From an uncultured Bacteroides sp. (GTDB lineage Bacteria > Bacteroidota > Bacteroidia > Bacteroidales > Bacteroidaceae): 64,000 nucleotides of DNA. This document shows, in pieces, positions 49,419-57,509 of this stretch (its first letter is position 1; every line of letters begins with the position of its first letter). Location of the stretch: contig NZ_CAJUHF010000017.1 in the NCBI RefSeq assembly GCF_910585845.1, positions 5,227 to 69,226 on the forward strand, written 5' to 3'. Made by a program: the position numbers and the translations under genes. Below the pieces are notes generated by a model. The model was not told the DNA's origin, searched no databases, and worked only from the letters and a program-made list of their open reading frames with translations.

Positions 49419-49982
49419 TTAGCCGAACGGATTCTCATCTACTCCTCCGCCTTCACCTTCGTTTCCGCTTCCACCTTCGTTTCCACTTCCACCTTCATTT
49501 CCGCTTCCGCCGTTTCCGCTTCCGCCGTTTCCGCCTTCGTCGGAACCGCCAGTCGTGCCGCTGTCGGACGAACGGGTCTCCGGGGAGTAGATAGACGCTT
49601 CCTTCAGCTGTCCTTCCAGATTGATCTGGGCGTTGCTCAGCTCACCCGTGGCACGCGAACGGAGCTTCAGCCCCTTCACGTTGTTCGCCAGCGAGAACAG
49701 GTCGGAAGACTGGGCGCCGCCTTTGCTGACGATTCCCACGGAGAAGATGGCAAGGTCGTCCAACTTCACGTTCTTGCCGTCCAGGATCAGCTCCTTGATA
49801 CAGGCAATCATGTCGGACAGGACGCCTTTGATGACGCCACTCGAAAAAGGAGTGTTGTGGTTGGCCATGTGCTTGGCAAGTTTGTCGGTGTCATAAGTCT
49901 CTTCGATCACGGGGCGTGCATACCAGAGGCCTTTCAGCGGGCTTTTCTCGCCCATCACTTGATACTTTTTGTAACGAATCAT
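49419..49982 (-). CDS. HU-family DNA-binding protein with Gly/Ser/Glu-rich tail
   Basis: A 187-residue protein of the Bacteroides HU-like type. It starts M-I-R-Y-K-K-Y-Q; the HU-type domain (about 1-125) contains I-K-E-L-I-L-D-G-K-N-V-K-L-D-D-L-A-I-F-S-V. The tail from about residue 140 is built of G-G-S-G-N and G-N-E-G-G-S repeats encoded by 15-bp DNA repeats, so it may vary in length. It is divergent from the DUF4248 gene across a 20-bp repeat array. A minus-strand -7 box TATCTTTG is at 50058-50065. It is probably a nucleoid or locus-specific DNA-bending protein. Confidence 0.85.
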   Translation of the reverse strand: MIRYKKYQVMGEKSPLKGLWYARPVIEETYDTDKLAKHMANHNTPFSSGVIKGVLSDMIACIKELILDGKNVKLDDLAIFSVGIVSKGGAQSSDLFSLANNVKGLKLRSRATGELSNAQINLEGQLKEASIYSPETRSSDSGTTGGSDEGGNGGSGNGGSGNEGGSGNEGGSGNEGEGGGVDENPFG

Positions 49983-50086
49983 AATACGTAATTTTTTTCT
50001 TTTTTGGGTTAATAACTGTTTTTAAACGATTCACTCTCTGTGTTAAGCTTAACGATGCAAAGATAGTGCAGCGTCGTGTGAGGCTG

Positions 50087-50230
50087 TCGGTTACCGACGG
50101 TTACGGCCGTTTCCGGACGTTTATTGCCGGTAGCGGGAGATTATTGCCGTTTCCGGACGATTATCGACGGTAGCAGGAGCTTATCGACGGTAACGGTCGC
50201 TGACTGTCGGTTAGTGTCGGTAATGGTCGG
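50087..50230. repeat. 20-bp tandem array between HU and DUF4248 genes
   Basis: NCGG/CCGT words recur at 50087, 50107, 50127, 50147, 50167, 50187 and 50207, an exact 20-bp period over seven degenerate units. It occupies the divergent intergenic region (49983-50327) and may bind the HU-like protein. Confidence 0.7.
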
Positions 50231-50327
50231 TTTTATCCCGTTTCATCCTCTATTTTATGCCTTTCGCACTTGGTAATATCGTGATTTTTAGCTACATTTG
50301 TTGAAATATAAAATGTGTATATCTGTT

Positions 50328-50546
50328 ATGGAACCTTTTGAAATACGTACTTATGGGCGTACCGAACTTGCCCAGCTTTACAATCCCGGCCTGTGCCCCG
50401 ATTCTGCCTACCGCAAACTGAAACAGTGGATCGACCTCTATCCCGGCCTGCGTGAAAACCTCGCTGCCTCAGGACTCTCTCCCCGTTCACGCACCTATAC
50501 ACCCGCCCAAGTAACCCTAATCGTCCGCGCATTGGGAGAACCTTGA
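50328..50546 (+). CDS. DUF4248 protein
   Basis: A 72-residue protein, E-I-R-T-Y-G-R-T-E-L-A-Q-L-Y followed by S-A-Y-R-K-L-K-Q-W-I and a final T-P-A-Q-V-T-L-I-V. It looks like a small helix-turn-helix-type module and matches the Bacteroides DUF4248 family that lies beside HU and DUF3987 genes. A -7 box TACATTTG (50293-50300) lies 28 bp upstream. ATG 50328 gives the family start M-E-P-F-E-I-R; ATG 50313 is possible. GGAAAATGG-type repeats begin right after the stop. Confidence 0.8.
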   Translation: MEPFEIRTYGRTELAQLYNPGLCPDSAYRKLKQWIDLYPGLRENLAASGLSPRSRTYTPAQVTLIVRALGEP

Positions 50547-50690
50547 AAAATGGAAAGTGGAAAATGGAAAGTGGAAAATGGAAAATTTTTCCTACTTTTT
50601 TTCTTCTTCTTATTTTTTCTCTTCTCCCTTCATTTTCCATTTTCCCCTTTCCATTTTCCATTTTCCATTTCATTGACCCTCATTGTCCCC
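50547..50690. repeat. GGAAAATGG-type repeat with mirror arm, copy 2
   Basis: GGAAAGTGGAAAATGG words follow the DUF4248 stop within about 5 bp. They face CCATTTTCC words at 50634-50670. Same family as 38371-38472 and 52743-52828. Confidence 0.7.
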
Positions 50691-50756
50691 TTTCACTTTT
50701 TCACCCCTAAACCTCAGGTTTAGCACCGTAGAGTTGAGGTTTACGCTGCTAATGGG

Positions 50757-50797
50757 GACAATGGGGACAGTGACCCCCGGCTCCCTCACACACACAC
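50757..50797 (+). repeat. 41-bp inverted repeat, left copy, with (AC)n tract
   Basis: It is identical over 41 bp to the reverse complement of 52377-52417. It ends in a CA run and is followed by a long alternating purine-pyrimidine stretch (50788-50850). Here it is non-coding. Confidence 0.8.
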
Positions 50798-50873
50798 ACA
50801 CGCGTAAGTGCGCACATACACGTACGCACATACACGTACACACGTACGCACGAGAGAGTATCATCCTCAGAAT

Positions 50874-52172
50874 CTACTTTTCCTTGGGTTTGGGCTTGTG
50901 ATAAACCCCTCTTTTCTCGGTACTTTCCACCAGTCCGTTTCTTTTCATCCGTTTCAGCCAGGTCTGGGCGGTTTTGGGCTTTATTCCCATCTCTTTCGCC
51001 TGCTGCATCCACTCGGCTCTGGTGAACTGCTCGTTCATGCATATCATCAAGGCGTCGCGGTCGACATTTCCCCTGTGGCTCACTTCGGTGGAGGGCAGAA
51101 GGGAGAGGGCATGCGTGGCGTGACGGTAGAGCGTGTTGGCCGTAGACAGCACGGTGGAGAAGTCTTCGGGAGTGATCCGGATCTCCCATCGGCTGATGAT
51201 GTTGTCCTTCAGGTTGTCGGTAGCAATGTCCGGGTCGGGCATGAGTAGGGGCGAACGGGTCATGTCTTCACTTTCGAGTATGCGCAACATGGCCACCACC
51301 TCCATGATGCGGCACAGGTTGACGGCAAGACGCGCTATGCTGCCCGACATCTCGCTACCGTTGATCAGGTCCGAATGCTCGAAAAGCTGCGAGAAGAGCC
51401 GGTTGAACTCCTCCTTCTGTTCGTCCGAGAACTTCAGCGTGTAGATGCCGCCCATTTGCAGGGTTTTCAGCTGCTCGCGCCACTCCATACCCATCCGGGT
51501 GAATACCTCTTCGAGGTTTGCGTCTTGGGGGTAGAACTGGTTCTTCCATTTCCGTATGGGCGGCATGTAGTAGAAAATCTGTCGGGAGAAAAGACCGTTT
51601 TCCGCACTGGGTATCAGCGGCTTCAGCTGCGAGGGAGTGCCCGATAGGAGGACGGAGAGGTATGACTTCTTCGTTTCGCGGTATTCGCGGTCCGTGCGCC
51701 GGTTGTAGGTGATGCGGTCGTGGTCGAAAGCCTTGCGCATGGCGTCGCTCCAGTGCCCGTAGTCCGATCCGATGGCGGAGGATACGGTGTCCGCTTCGCT
51801 TTCGCATATCAGCCCGACGCCGTCGGAGTCTATCAGGTTTTGCAGGATGCCCGTTCCGGTGTTGTTGCCGGAGATGAGGAACATCTTTTTGACGGGCATT
51901 ACGGGTGCGTCCACGTCGGCTCGTCCTTTGCCCAGTGCGTCGTACTTGGCCTTTTCGCGCAGGTAGCAGGTCATTGCCTCGTCCGACTTCCGGAGTATCT
52001 CGTCGTGGTAAGGCTCTACCAACAGCCTCACCAGCGAGAGTACGCCTTTTCCGGACGCGGGCGTTGCCAGGGTTATCATCTGCATGCATGGTGATATGAC
52101 TTTTCCTCCGTATATGCACCTGACGTGCCACGCCATGGTGGAGCCAAGTGTGACGATGCTGCCTAAGAGCAT
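50874..52172 (-). CDS. DUF3987 protein, C-terminal part of a frameshifted gene
   Basis: A 432-codon frame from the first ATG; the open frame continues upstream without stop to about 52410. It contains the DUF3987 core with a P-loop-like A-T-P-A-S-G-K-G-V-L-S and a C-terminal winged-helix-like end (W-M-Q-Q-A-K-E-M-G-I-K-P-K-T-A-Q-T-W-L). The family joins this to the region encoded by 52357-52707, and the two frames differ by one base. Adding one AC dinucleotide to the tract at 52377-52387 would fuse them without stops into about 611 residues. Function is unknown; a primase/helicase-like ATPase is often suggested. Confidence 0.78.
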   Translation of the reverse strand: MLLGSIVTLGSTMAWHVRCIYGGKVISPCMQMITLATPASGKGVLSLVRLLVEPYHDEILRKSDEAMTCYLREKAKYDALGKGRADVDAPVMPVKKMFLISGNNTGTGILQNLIDSDGVGLICESEADTVSSAIGSDYGHWSDAMRKAFDHDRITYNRRTDREYRETKKSYLSVLLSGTPSQLKPLIPSAENGLFSRQIFYYMPPIRKWKNQFYPQDANLEEVFTRMGMEWREQLKTLQMGGIYTLKFSDEQKEEFNRLFSQLFEHSDLINGSEMSGSIARLAVNLCRIMEVVAMLRILESEDMTRSPLLMPDPDIATDNLKDNIISRWEIRITPEDFSTVLSTANTLYRHATHALSLLPSTEVSHRGNVDRDALMICMNEQFTRAEWMQQAKEMGIKPKTAQTWLKRMKRNGLVESTEKRGVYHKPKPKEK

Positions 52173-52356
52173 GACGTCGCGTTGGGCGTCGGAGGAGGCA
52201 TGGCTGATGATTTGTTCCAGCAGTCGGGGCCATCGGCGGGTCTTGTCGAGGGTGGGGAGGGAGGTCAGCGGGTCACTGCCCGGGGTGAACTCTTCTTTGT
52301 AGGAAAGGCTGTCTTCCTCCTCTTCTTCTTCTGTGTATTTTTCTTGTGTACACCTA

Positions 52357-52707
52357 TTATACGCGTGCGCGCGATCGTGTGTGTGTGAGGGAGCCGGGGG
52401 TCACTGTCCCCATTGTCTCCATTTGCTCTGTTTTCACGCCGCACAGTTGGGCGAGGTGGAACGCGGTACCCAGGTGTACGCCGTTCCTGCCGCTATTCAG
52501 CGCATTTTTGAAGAGTTTTTCGGCGTTTTGCCGGTTGAATTTTGGCGATAAACTACATAGGGACAGAAAGTCCTCTTGTCCCTCTTTTCCGCAATCGTTG
52601 GCGATGGCGAATGCCAGTTGCACATACTCTTGATAAGTGGGGGCGATGTCCGCTCCCGCATTCCTGACCGCTTCGGTCAGGCGATGCAGTGAAAATAATG
52701 AATCCAT
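52357..52707 (-). CDS. N-terminal part of the frameshifted DUF3987 gene
   Basis: A 116-codon frame starting M-D-S-L-F-S-L-H-R-L-T-E-A-V-R-N-A-G-A-D. It is similar in my memory to the N-terminus of full-length Bacteroides DUF3987 proteins: Y-V-Q-L-A-F-A-I-A, then L-G-T-A-F-H-L-A-Q-L-C-G-V. It runs through the right 41-bp inverted repeat (V-T-P-G-S-L-T-H-T) and stops shortly after the (AC)5 tract. It is best read as the head of the downstream frame, either phase-variable or recently broken. Confidence 0.7.
   Translation of the reverse strand: MDSLFSLHRLTEAVRNAGADIAPTYQEYVQLAFAIANDCGKEGQEDFLSLCSLSPKFNRQNAEKLFKNALNSGRNGVHLGTAFHLAQLCGVKTEQMETMGTVTPGSLTHTRSRARV
52377..52417 (-). repeat. 41-bp inverted repeat, right copy, with in-gene (AC)5 tract
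   Basis: Reverse complement of 50757-50797. The dinucleotide tract 52377-52387 lies inside the DUF3987 gene at the frame break; the left copy has two more CA units. Confidence 0.8.
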
Positions 52708-52742
52708 GGTTTGATTTCTTTGTTTTTTATAGTGTTTTTATC

Positions 52743-52828
52743 TTTCCATTTTCCCCTTTCCATTTTCCATTTCTCTCATTTTCCATTTTCCCCTTTTCAT
52801 TTTCCATTTCTCTCATTTTCCATTCTTA
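52743..52828. repeat. GGAAAATGG-type repeat, copy 3, entering a gene end
   Basis: CCATTTTCC words run through the gap and into the last codons of the VirE-N gene, which ends M-E-N-E-R-N-G-K in the repeat. Confidence 0.7.
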
Positions 52829-53435
52829 TCCTCGCTTTCGGGTCGTGGCACAAGAAGCAGGAGCGTACGAGGTCTTTGCCCGAGGTGTCCACGCCGGTTC
52901 CGTTCTTGGTGCCCTCTTCGGTGTCGTACATGCAGTGGACGTAGTGCATGGCCCATCTGATTCCTTCCGTGGCGTCTACTCCTTGCGGGTAGGGCACGAA
53001 TGCCTTCACGCCCCGTCCGGTGGGGCTGACAAATACCAGTTCGGGCTTCAGGTAGGGGTCGTCGAACAGCAGTTGTTTCAGTTCTTCGGCTTCTTGTGTG
53101 GAGGATAGGTGGTCGATGTCCACCACTCCCAGACCGGACAGCTGGCTGATGCAGTCGCTCTTCCGGCGGGTGAAGACGCCGCACGGGGTGACGTAGGGCA
53201 GGGTCTGTTGCTTCAGCATCCGGCACGCCTCAAGGTCTCCCCGTTCTGCGGCATTCCGTATTTCGAGGGTGAGTGCGGCAAGCCTTGGGTTGTTGGTGAT
53301 GAGTTCGTATACTTCTTTCAGGTCTACCGTGCGCAGCGGTTCCAGGGTGGCGTACTTCATAGTCCTTCCGGTGGCCTTGTCCTTGATGGGGGAGATGGGC
53401 GGCATGAACAGCGACATTTTGAATCTCTTTTCCAT
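52797..53435 (-). CDS. VirE N-terminal-domain protein (BT4734-like)
   Basis: A 212-residue protein resembling the VirE_N domain proteins that precede DUF3987 genes in Bacteroides. It has G-L-G-V-V-D-I-D-H-L, F-V-S-P-T-G-R-G-V-K-A-F-V and a final C-F-L-C-H-D-P-K-A. The S-P-T-G-R-G-V-K motif suggests a primase-polymerase-like fold. The last residues are encoded by an intergenic repeat, so the C-terminus may have been replaced. A start at the methionine seven residues in is also possible. It precedes the DUF3987 head by 89 bp. Confidence 0.75.
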   Translation of the reverse strand: MEKRFKMSLFMPPISPIKDKATGRTMKYATLEPLRTVDLKEVYELITNNPRLAALTLEIRNAAERGDLEACRMLKQQTLPYVTPCGVFTRRKSDCISQLSGLGVVDIDHLSSTQEAEELKQLLFDDPYLKPELVFVSPTGRGVKAFVPYPQGVDATEGIRWAMHYVHCMYDTEEGTKNGTGVDTSGKDLVRSCFLCHDPKARIRMENERNGK

Positions 53436-53558
53436 TCTCTTTTTCTTTTTTTAGGGTTAATTGAATAATGTTTGATTATGAGTGAGTTGTCGGGGAGTTA
53501 CCCCGTCTCTCTCTCTCGCTCGCTTGCTTCTGCAAAGGCCTCGCTTTTCCTGTTTGTG

Positions 53559-53611
53559 CAAAAAAAAAGAAGAAGACACTACTTTGTTTTGATAAAGCAG
53601 CATCTTCTTCT
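53559..53611 (-). terminator. intrinsic terminator of the 53705-54067 gene
   Basis: On the minus strand, the stem AGAAGAAGA/TCTTCTTCT with an inner pairing is followed by nine T residues. It lies about 95 bp downstream of the small basic gene. The rest of the gap 53436-53704 shows no gene. Confidence 0.75.
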
Positions 53612-53704
53612 CAGGACATGAGGCTCGATCTTTGTTAAAGCACGAGCAAAGTTAGTCCTTTTCGCAATACCCTGTATAACACTATTTTTTTTGTCTGTTT
53701 AAAA

Positions 53705-54067
53705 CTAAAATTTCTTTCTCCCTTTGGGTTTTTCCTCCAAGATTTCTTTAAGCAATTCGCCCAGTTCAATCCTTATCGTATTGATAGCCAGGTCTTCACC
53801 GCTCTTCTTGACGTAGCCTTTCCCATATTGTAGGAACCTGGCCAAAGCCATCAGTCCGTTGCCCCATTTGACATCCAGACAGTTGTTCACATACAACTCC
53901 AGGTAGGCTTTTCCTATCACTCTTCTTTGGTTGGTGATTCTGGTAATCTCGGCACTCCTCTTGGGACCTCTCTTCTTTTTAACTACTTGTACGTTAGTAC
54001 TTTCGGTAGATTTATCTACCTTTTTCTTGCCTTTTTTTATGACTCTATTCTTTTGATTTATAGTCAT
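53705..54067 (-). CDS. small basic protein of unknown function
   Basis: A 120-residue protein I do not recognise. Residues 1-45 are very basic and low-complexity (K-K-G-K-K-K-V-D-K, K-K-K-R-G-P-K-R). The rest looks helical (V-I-G-K-A-Y-L-E-L-Y-V-N-N-C-L-D, I-R-I-E-L-G-E-L-L-K-E-I-L). A nucleic-acid-binding role is possible from charge only. It has its own terminator and lies next to repeat-rich DNA. Confidence 0.6.
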   Translation of the reverse strand: MTINQKNRVIKKGKKKVDKSTESTNVQVVKKKRGPKRSAEITRITNQRRVIGKAYLELYVNNCLDVKWGNGLMALARFLQYGKGYVKKSGEDLAINTIRIELGELLKEILEEKPKGRKKF

Positions 54068-54148
54068 CTTTTTAATGATTATGACAAAAAGAATAGTGTT
54101 GAAAAAAAATTGCCTCTTTTGTCTCTTTTTTGAAAGAGGCCATATTTT

Positions 54149-54653
54149 AGAAACTGTTTTAATTTTCTTTTTTAAAGATCTCCTTAGTTTTAAAGGTTTC
54201 CTTAGTTTTAAAGGTATCCTTTTTTTTAAAAAGGTTTCCTCAACTCTAAAGGTTTCCTTAGTTTTAAAGATTCCTCGGCTTTAAAGGTTTCCTCAGTTTT
54301 AAGAGCTTGTTTAAATTTTATTCAAAAAGTTATTTATTCAGCTTCTTTTGGGCTTCTTTAGAGTTTCTTTTCGGTCTGTTTTTCTGTTTTTATTCGTCAC
54401 ATAGCCCGCTATGCTCCTCATAAAAACAGAAAAACATCCTCAAAAAGAACTCTCAAAAGAAGGCTGAACAAAATTTAAACAGGCTCTAAAGTTTTCCTCA
54501 GCTTTAAAGTTTTCCTCAGCACTTTCTGAGTTTATTTTCGGTCTTTTTATCTTTTTCCCTTCGTTGCATAGCCGCTATGCTCCTCTTGAAAACAGGTAAA
54601 AATCCGCAAAATAACTCTCGGAAGGAAGCTGAAAGAAAATCAAAACAGTTTCT
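54149..54653. repeat. nested composite repeat element upstream of the capsule locus
   Basis: The outer ends 54149-54170 and 54632-54653 are inverted repeats (21 of 22 bp; AGAAACTGTTTT...). Inside are an array of about 18-bp units (GGTTTCCTTAGTTTTAAA type, with CCT words at 54182, 54200, 54218, 54238, 54256, 54273 and 54291, resuming at 54496 and 54514) and the MITE-like copy B inserted in that array. The right part repeats the core GCATAGCCGCTATGCTCCTC (54565-54584). With flanks this fills most of the gene-free stretch 54068-55129. Confidence 0.65.
54302..54487. mobile_element. MITE-like element, copy B
   Basis: A 186-bp unit with ends AGAGCTTGTTTAAAT and ATTTAAACAGGCTCT (one mismatch). Its middle (CATAGCCCGCTATGCTCCTC, 54408-54427) is nearly the reverse complement of the middle of copy A. 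It interrupts the 18-bp repeat array, which continues on its far side. No coding capacity. Confidence 0.72.
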
Positions 54654-54833
54654 TGAATGGGGGTTATTGCGAGCTGCAAATATATGTGTAAAAAAAGGAG
54701 CATGCAAGAAAATGTGAAAATGTTATTCAATAAAAAAAATATGTAATTGACGTAATGGTTTGACGGAAAATTAGTTGTATGCATGTTCATTGGCTTGGAT
54801 CAAGAAGCCGCAAAGAAATATTTTTATTAAATA

Positions 54834-54865
54834 TTTGTTTGTTCCAAAAATACCTTTTAAATTTG
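54834..54865 (+). promoter_or_regulatory. capsule-locus promoter with long leader
   Basis: A -33 TTTG (54834-54837), exactly 20 bp of spacer and a -7 TAAATTTG (54858-54865) form a near-ideal Bacteroidetes promoter. Transcription from about 54872 gives a leader of roughly 260 nt before upxY, the kind of leader on which UpxY antiterminators act. No inverted repeats flanking the promoter were found, so no sign of inversion here. Confidence 0.75.
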
Positions 54866-55129
54866 CGGCGATTAAGCGGGTGAGTAAAAGATGATTTCTT
54901 TCTTCTGTTTCCGTCCGTTTACGGCTTTCCTCTCCGAAAGTCCACATAATGTTTCACGACTTCTTTTTCCGCGATGGTAGAGAAGTGTTGAGATAAGATG
55001 AATGCAGCGTAATTTATTGAGAATAATCGCATTACATAAATTGATCGGTGGCCGTTTCGTTGCTCCGGTGTCCCTAAAGAATATCCTGTTGTGAAGTGTG
55101 GAATTGAGAGTCCGCTACTCTCCGGAACA

Positions 55130-55675
55130 ATGATGGTTGAAGATCGTAACGTGCTCCATTGGTTTGCCGTCCGTGTCACCTACAGTCGCGAGTTGGCATT
55201 GAAGTCCATACTCGACGCAGAGCACATCGAAAGTTTTATCCCGATGCGTTACATCATGGGGGTGAAGGAGGGTAAGCGTGTCCGTAAGTTGGTGCCTGCC
55301 ATCCACAACCTCGTCTTTGTCCATTCCACGCGCAAGCGCATCGATGCTCTGAAGGAGGAGCTTGAGTGTCGTCTGCCCATCCGTTTCATCATGAACCGTG
55401 AGTTTTGTCGTCCGGTCGTCATTCCCGATGTGCAGATGCGCAGTTTCATCCTCGTGGCAGGTAGTCATGAGGAGGCCATCCTCTATCTCGAACCGACGGA
55501 GTTGAACTTGGTGAAAGGCCAGAAGGTCCGCATCACCGACGGTGTGTTCAAAGGGGTGATCGGCGAGTTTGTCCGCATCCGTCACGACCGCCGCGTGGTG
55601 GTGAATATCGAAGGTGTCATGGCTGTGGCGACGACGTTCATTCCGCCGCAGCTGGTGGAGAAGGTGGGGGAGTGA
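55130..55675 (+). CDS. upxY: UpxY-family transcription antiterminator
   Basis: A 181-residue NusG/RfaH-like protein. The NGN domain has H-W-F-A-V-R-V-T-Y-S-R-E and L-V-F-V-H-S-T. The KOW domain has K-G-Q-K-V-R-I-T-D-G-V-F-K-G-V-I-G-E near residues 133-150. UpxY proteins bind RNA polymerase in the locus leader and prevent premature termination of their own polysaccharide operon. It is the first gene after the long leader. No upxZ, the usual next gene, is present; a 305-bp gap follows instead. ATG 55130 and 55133 are both possible. Confidence 0.92.
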   Translation: MMVEDRNVLHWFAVRVTYSRELALKSILDAEHIESFIPMRYIMGVKEGKRVRKLVPAIHNLVFVHSTRKRIDALKEELECRLPIRFIMNREFCRPVVIPDVQMRSFILVAGSHEEAILYLEPTELNLVKGQKVRITDGVFKGVIGEFVRIRHDRRVVVNIEGVMAVATTFIPPQLVEKVGE

Positions 55676-55980
55676 GTTTTCTGCTTTTTGAAACACTATT
55701 GCTATTCTTAGTTCGATCTTATTCAAATTTCGGAGTTAACAGCAAGGTTTAAGTAGCTTGCGAAGAATCAGTCCATATGAATATATAACGGGATTCTTCT
55801 ACAAATATAAAAAATTGGATTGGTCGGATAAAATCAGCATTTTACCATATTACTATAATAAAAACAATTCTACCCATATTTACTACTTCATTAAATAGTC
55901 TAACTTTAGGCACTTCAGAAAGTTATGTCGTTTTTGAAGACATTTATATTTCGGTGTAGTATATTGGGGATATCTATGTT
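55676..55980. other. gene-free gap between upxY and wzx
   Basis: The 305-bp AT-rich stretch contains one 8-bp-stem hairpin (GAAGAATC at 55762-55769, GATTCTTC at 55792-55799) and no reading frame of note. No remnant of upxZ could be recognised. Confidence 0.5.
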
Positions 55981-57501
55981 ATGACTGTTACTGCTCGAAA
56001 TAGTGGAAATATTGTAAAGAATACCTTTATGCTTTATATACGTATGTTACTAATTATGGCAGTAACATTGTATACTTCACGGATAGTGCTTGAAAAGTTA
56101 GGTATAGAAGACTTTGGTATTTATAATCTTGTAGCAGGCGTTGTTGTGTTATTTTCATTTATCAATAATGCTATGGCTACCGCAACGCAACGTTTTTTGA
56201 ATTTTGAATTAGGAAAAGGAAATATTGATGAAGTGAAACGCGTATTTAGCATGAGTATGACTGCACATATCAGTATTGCCTTGTTAGTTCTATTTTTAGC
56301 TGAAACGGTTGGATTATGTTTTTTCTATGAGAAAATGAATATTCCAGATGATAGAATGAATGCTTCTCTTTGGTGCTACCATTTTTCTATTCTTATTGCA
56401 TGTGTTCAAATCATTCGTGTACCCTATAACTCTTGTATAATTGCATATGAAAAAATGGCTTTTTATGCTTATATAAGTATATTAGAAGTACTGTTAAATT
56501 TGTTGATAGCTTTTCTTTTGACCGTATCGAATAGTGATAGATTGATTTTGTATTCTATTTTAATGTTTTTAGTAACATTGTTTATTTGTTGTGGATATAA
56601 ATTTATTTGTAATCGATATTTTGTTATTAGTAAATATACTTTCTTCTGGGACTATGGCTTATATAAAAAAATGATAAGTTTTTCTGGATGGAGTCTTTTA
56701 GGAAGTGCTGCAAATGTAGGTGTACAACAAGGATTGAATATTCTATTAAATATATTTTATGGGGTGACTTTAAATGCTGCTATGGGGATCGCTAATCAGG
56801 TTAGCCGTGCCGTTTATAATTTTGTCTCTAATTTCCAAATAGCATTTAATCCACAAATTGTAAAATCATATGCTTCTGGAGATTATGCCTATTTTGAACA
56901 GTTGGTTTTCAAAGCTTCTAAATTTTCCTATTTTTTATTATTTCTAGTCTCGCTTCCTGTACTACTTAAAAGTGATTTTCTATTGTCTGTTTGGCTAAAA
57001 GAAGTACCAGAATATGCTGTGTCTTTTTCTCAGTTAATAATATGCTTTTTGTTAATAGATGCATTGTCTGCACCTCTTTGGACTTCTGCTCAGGCTATAG
57101 GTCAAATTCGTAATTATCAATTGTTGATGAGTTGTATCATATTAATGAATTTGCCTTTAAGTTATATTGCGTTGAAATTTGCAGCAAAGCCGGAAACGAT
57201 ATTGATGATTCGTGTAATAATAAATTTTGTTGCATGGATTATTAGATTCTTCTATTTACATAATAAGATAGCTTTCCCCATTGGAAAATATTTGAAAGAT
57301 GTTTTTGGAATTGTATTGATAATAACAATTTTGTCTATTCCTTTTCCATTGTGGATTAGTCGAATATACACATCTTGGACAGGGTTAATCATAACTTCTT
57401 TATGCTCGATTTTTACAACGGTCTTAGTAATTTATTTGATAGGACTAAAAAAAAGTGAAAGAATATATATAGCTAATTTTGTTCAATCTAAACTAAAGTA
57501 A
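55981..57501 (+). CDS. wzx: Wzx-type polysaccharide flippase
   Basis: A 506-residue protein with about 12-14 membrane helices and the polysaccharide-transporter (MVF/MATE-like) pattern. The N-terminus N-T-F-M-L-Y-I-R-M-L-L-I-M-A-V-T-L-Y-T-S-R-I-V-L is followed by D-F-G-I-Y-N-L-V-A-G. It would flip the lipid-linked repeat unit across the inner membrane before polymerisation by the Wzy-type protein at 61955. Codon use is strongly AT-rich, unlike the housekeeping genes, which suggests transfer of the whole glycan cassette. It is the first biosynthetic gene. Confidence 0.88.
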   Translation: MTVTARNSGNIVKNTFMLYIRMLLIMAVTLYTSRIVLEKLGIEDFGIYNLVAGVVVLFSFINNAMATATQRFLNFELGKGNIDEVKRVFSMSMTAHISIALLVLFLAETVGLCFFYEKMNIPDDRMNASLWCYHFSILIACVQIIRVPYNSCIIAYEKMAFYAYISILEVLLNLLIAFLLTVSNSDRLILYSILMFLVTLFICCGYKFICNRYFVISKYTFFWDYGLYKKMISFSGWSLLGSAANVGVQQGLNILLNIFYGVTLNAAMGIANQVSRAVYNFVSNFQIAFNPQIVKSYASGDYAYFEQLVFKASKFSYFLLFLVSLPVLLKSDFLLSVWLKEVPEYAVSFSQLIICFLLIDALSAPLWTSAQAIGQIRNYQLLMSCIILMNLPLSYIALKFAAKPETILMIRVIINFVAWIIRFFYLHNKIAFPIGKYLKDVFGIVLIITILSIPFPLWISRIYTSWTGLIITSLCSIFTTVLVIYLIGLKKSERIYIANFVQSKLK

Positions 57502-57509
57502 TTTTTGCT

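Noticed and set aside
50683..50901. Plus-strand frame rich in T-H-T-H and R
   Set aside because: It translates the 41-bp repeat and the alternating AC/GT tract; low complexity, no promoter.
54700..54900. Invertible capsule promoter as in B. fragilis
   Set aside because: The promoter at 54834-54865 is clear, but no inverted repeats of suitable length flank it.
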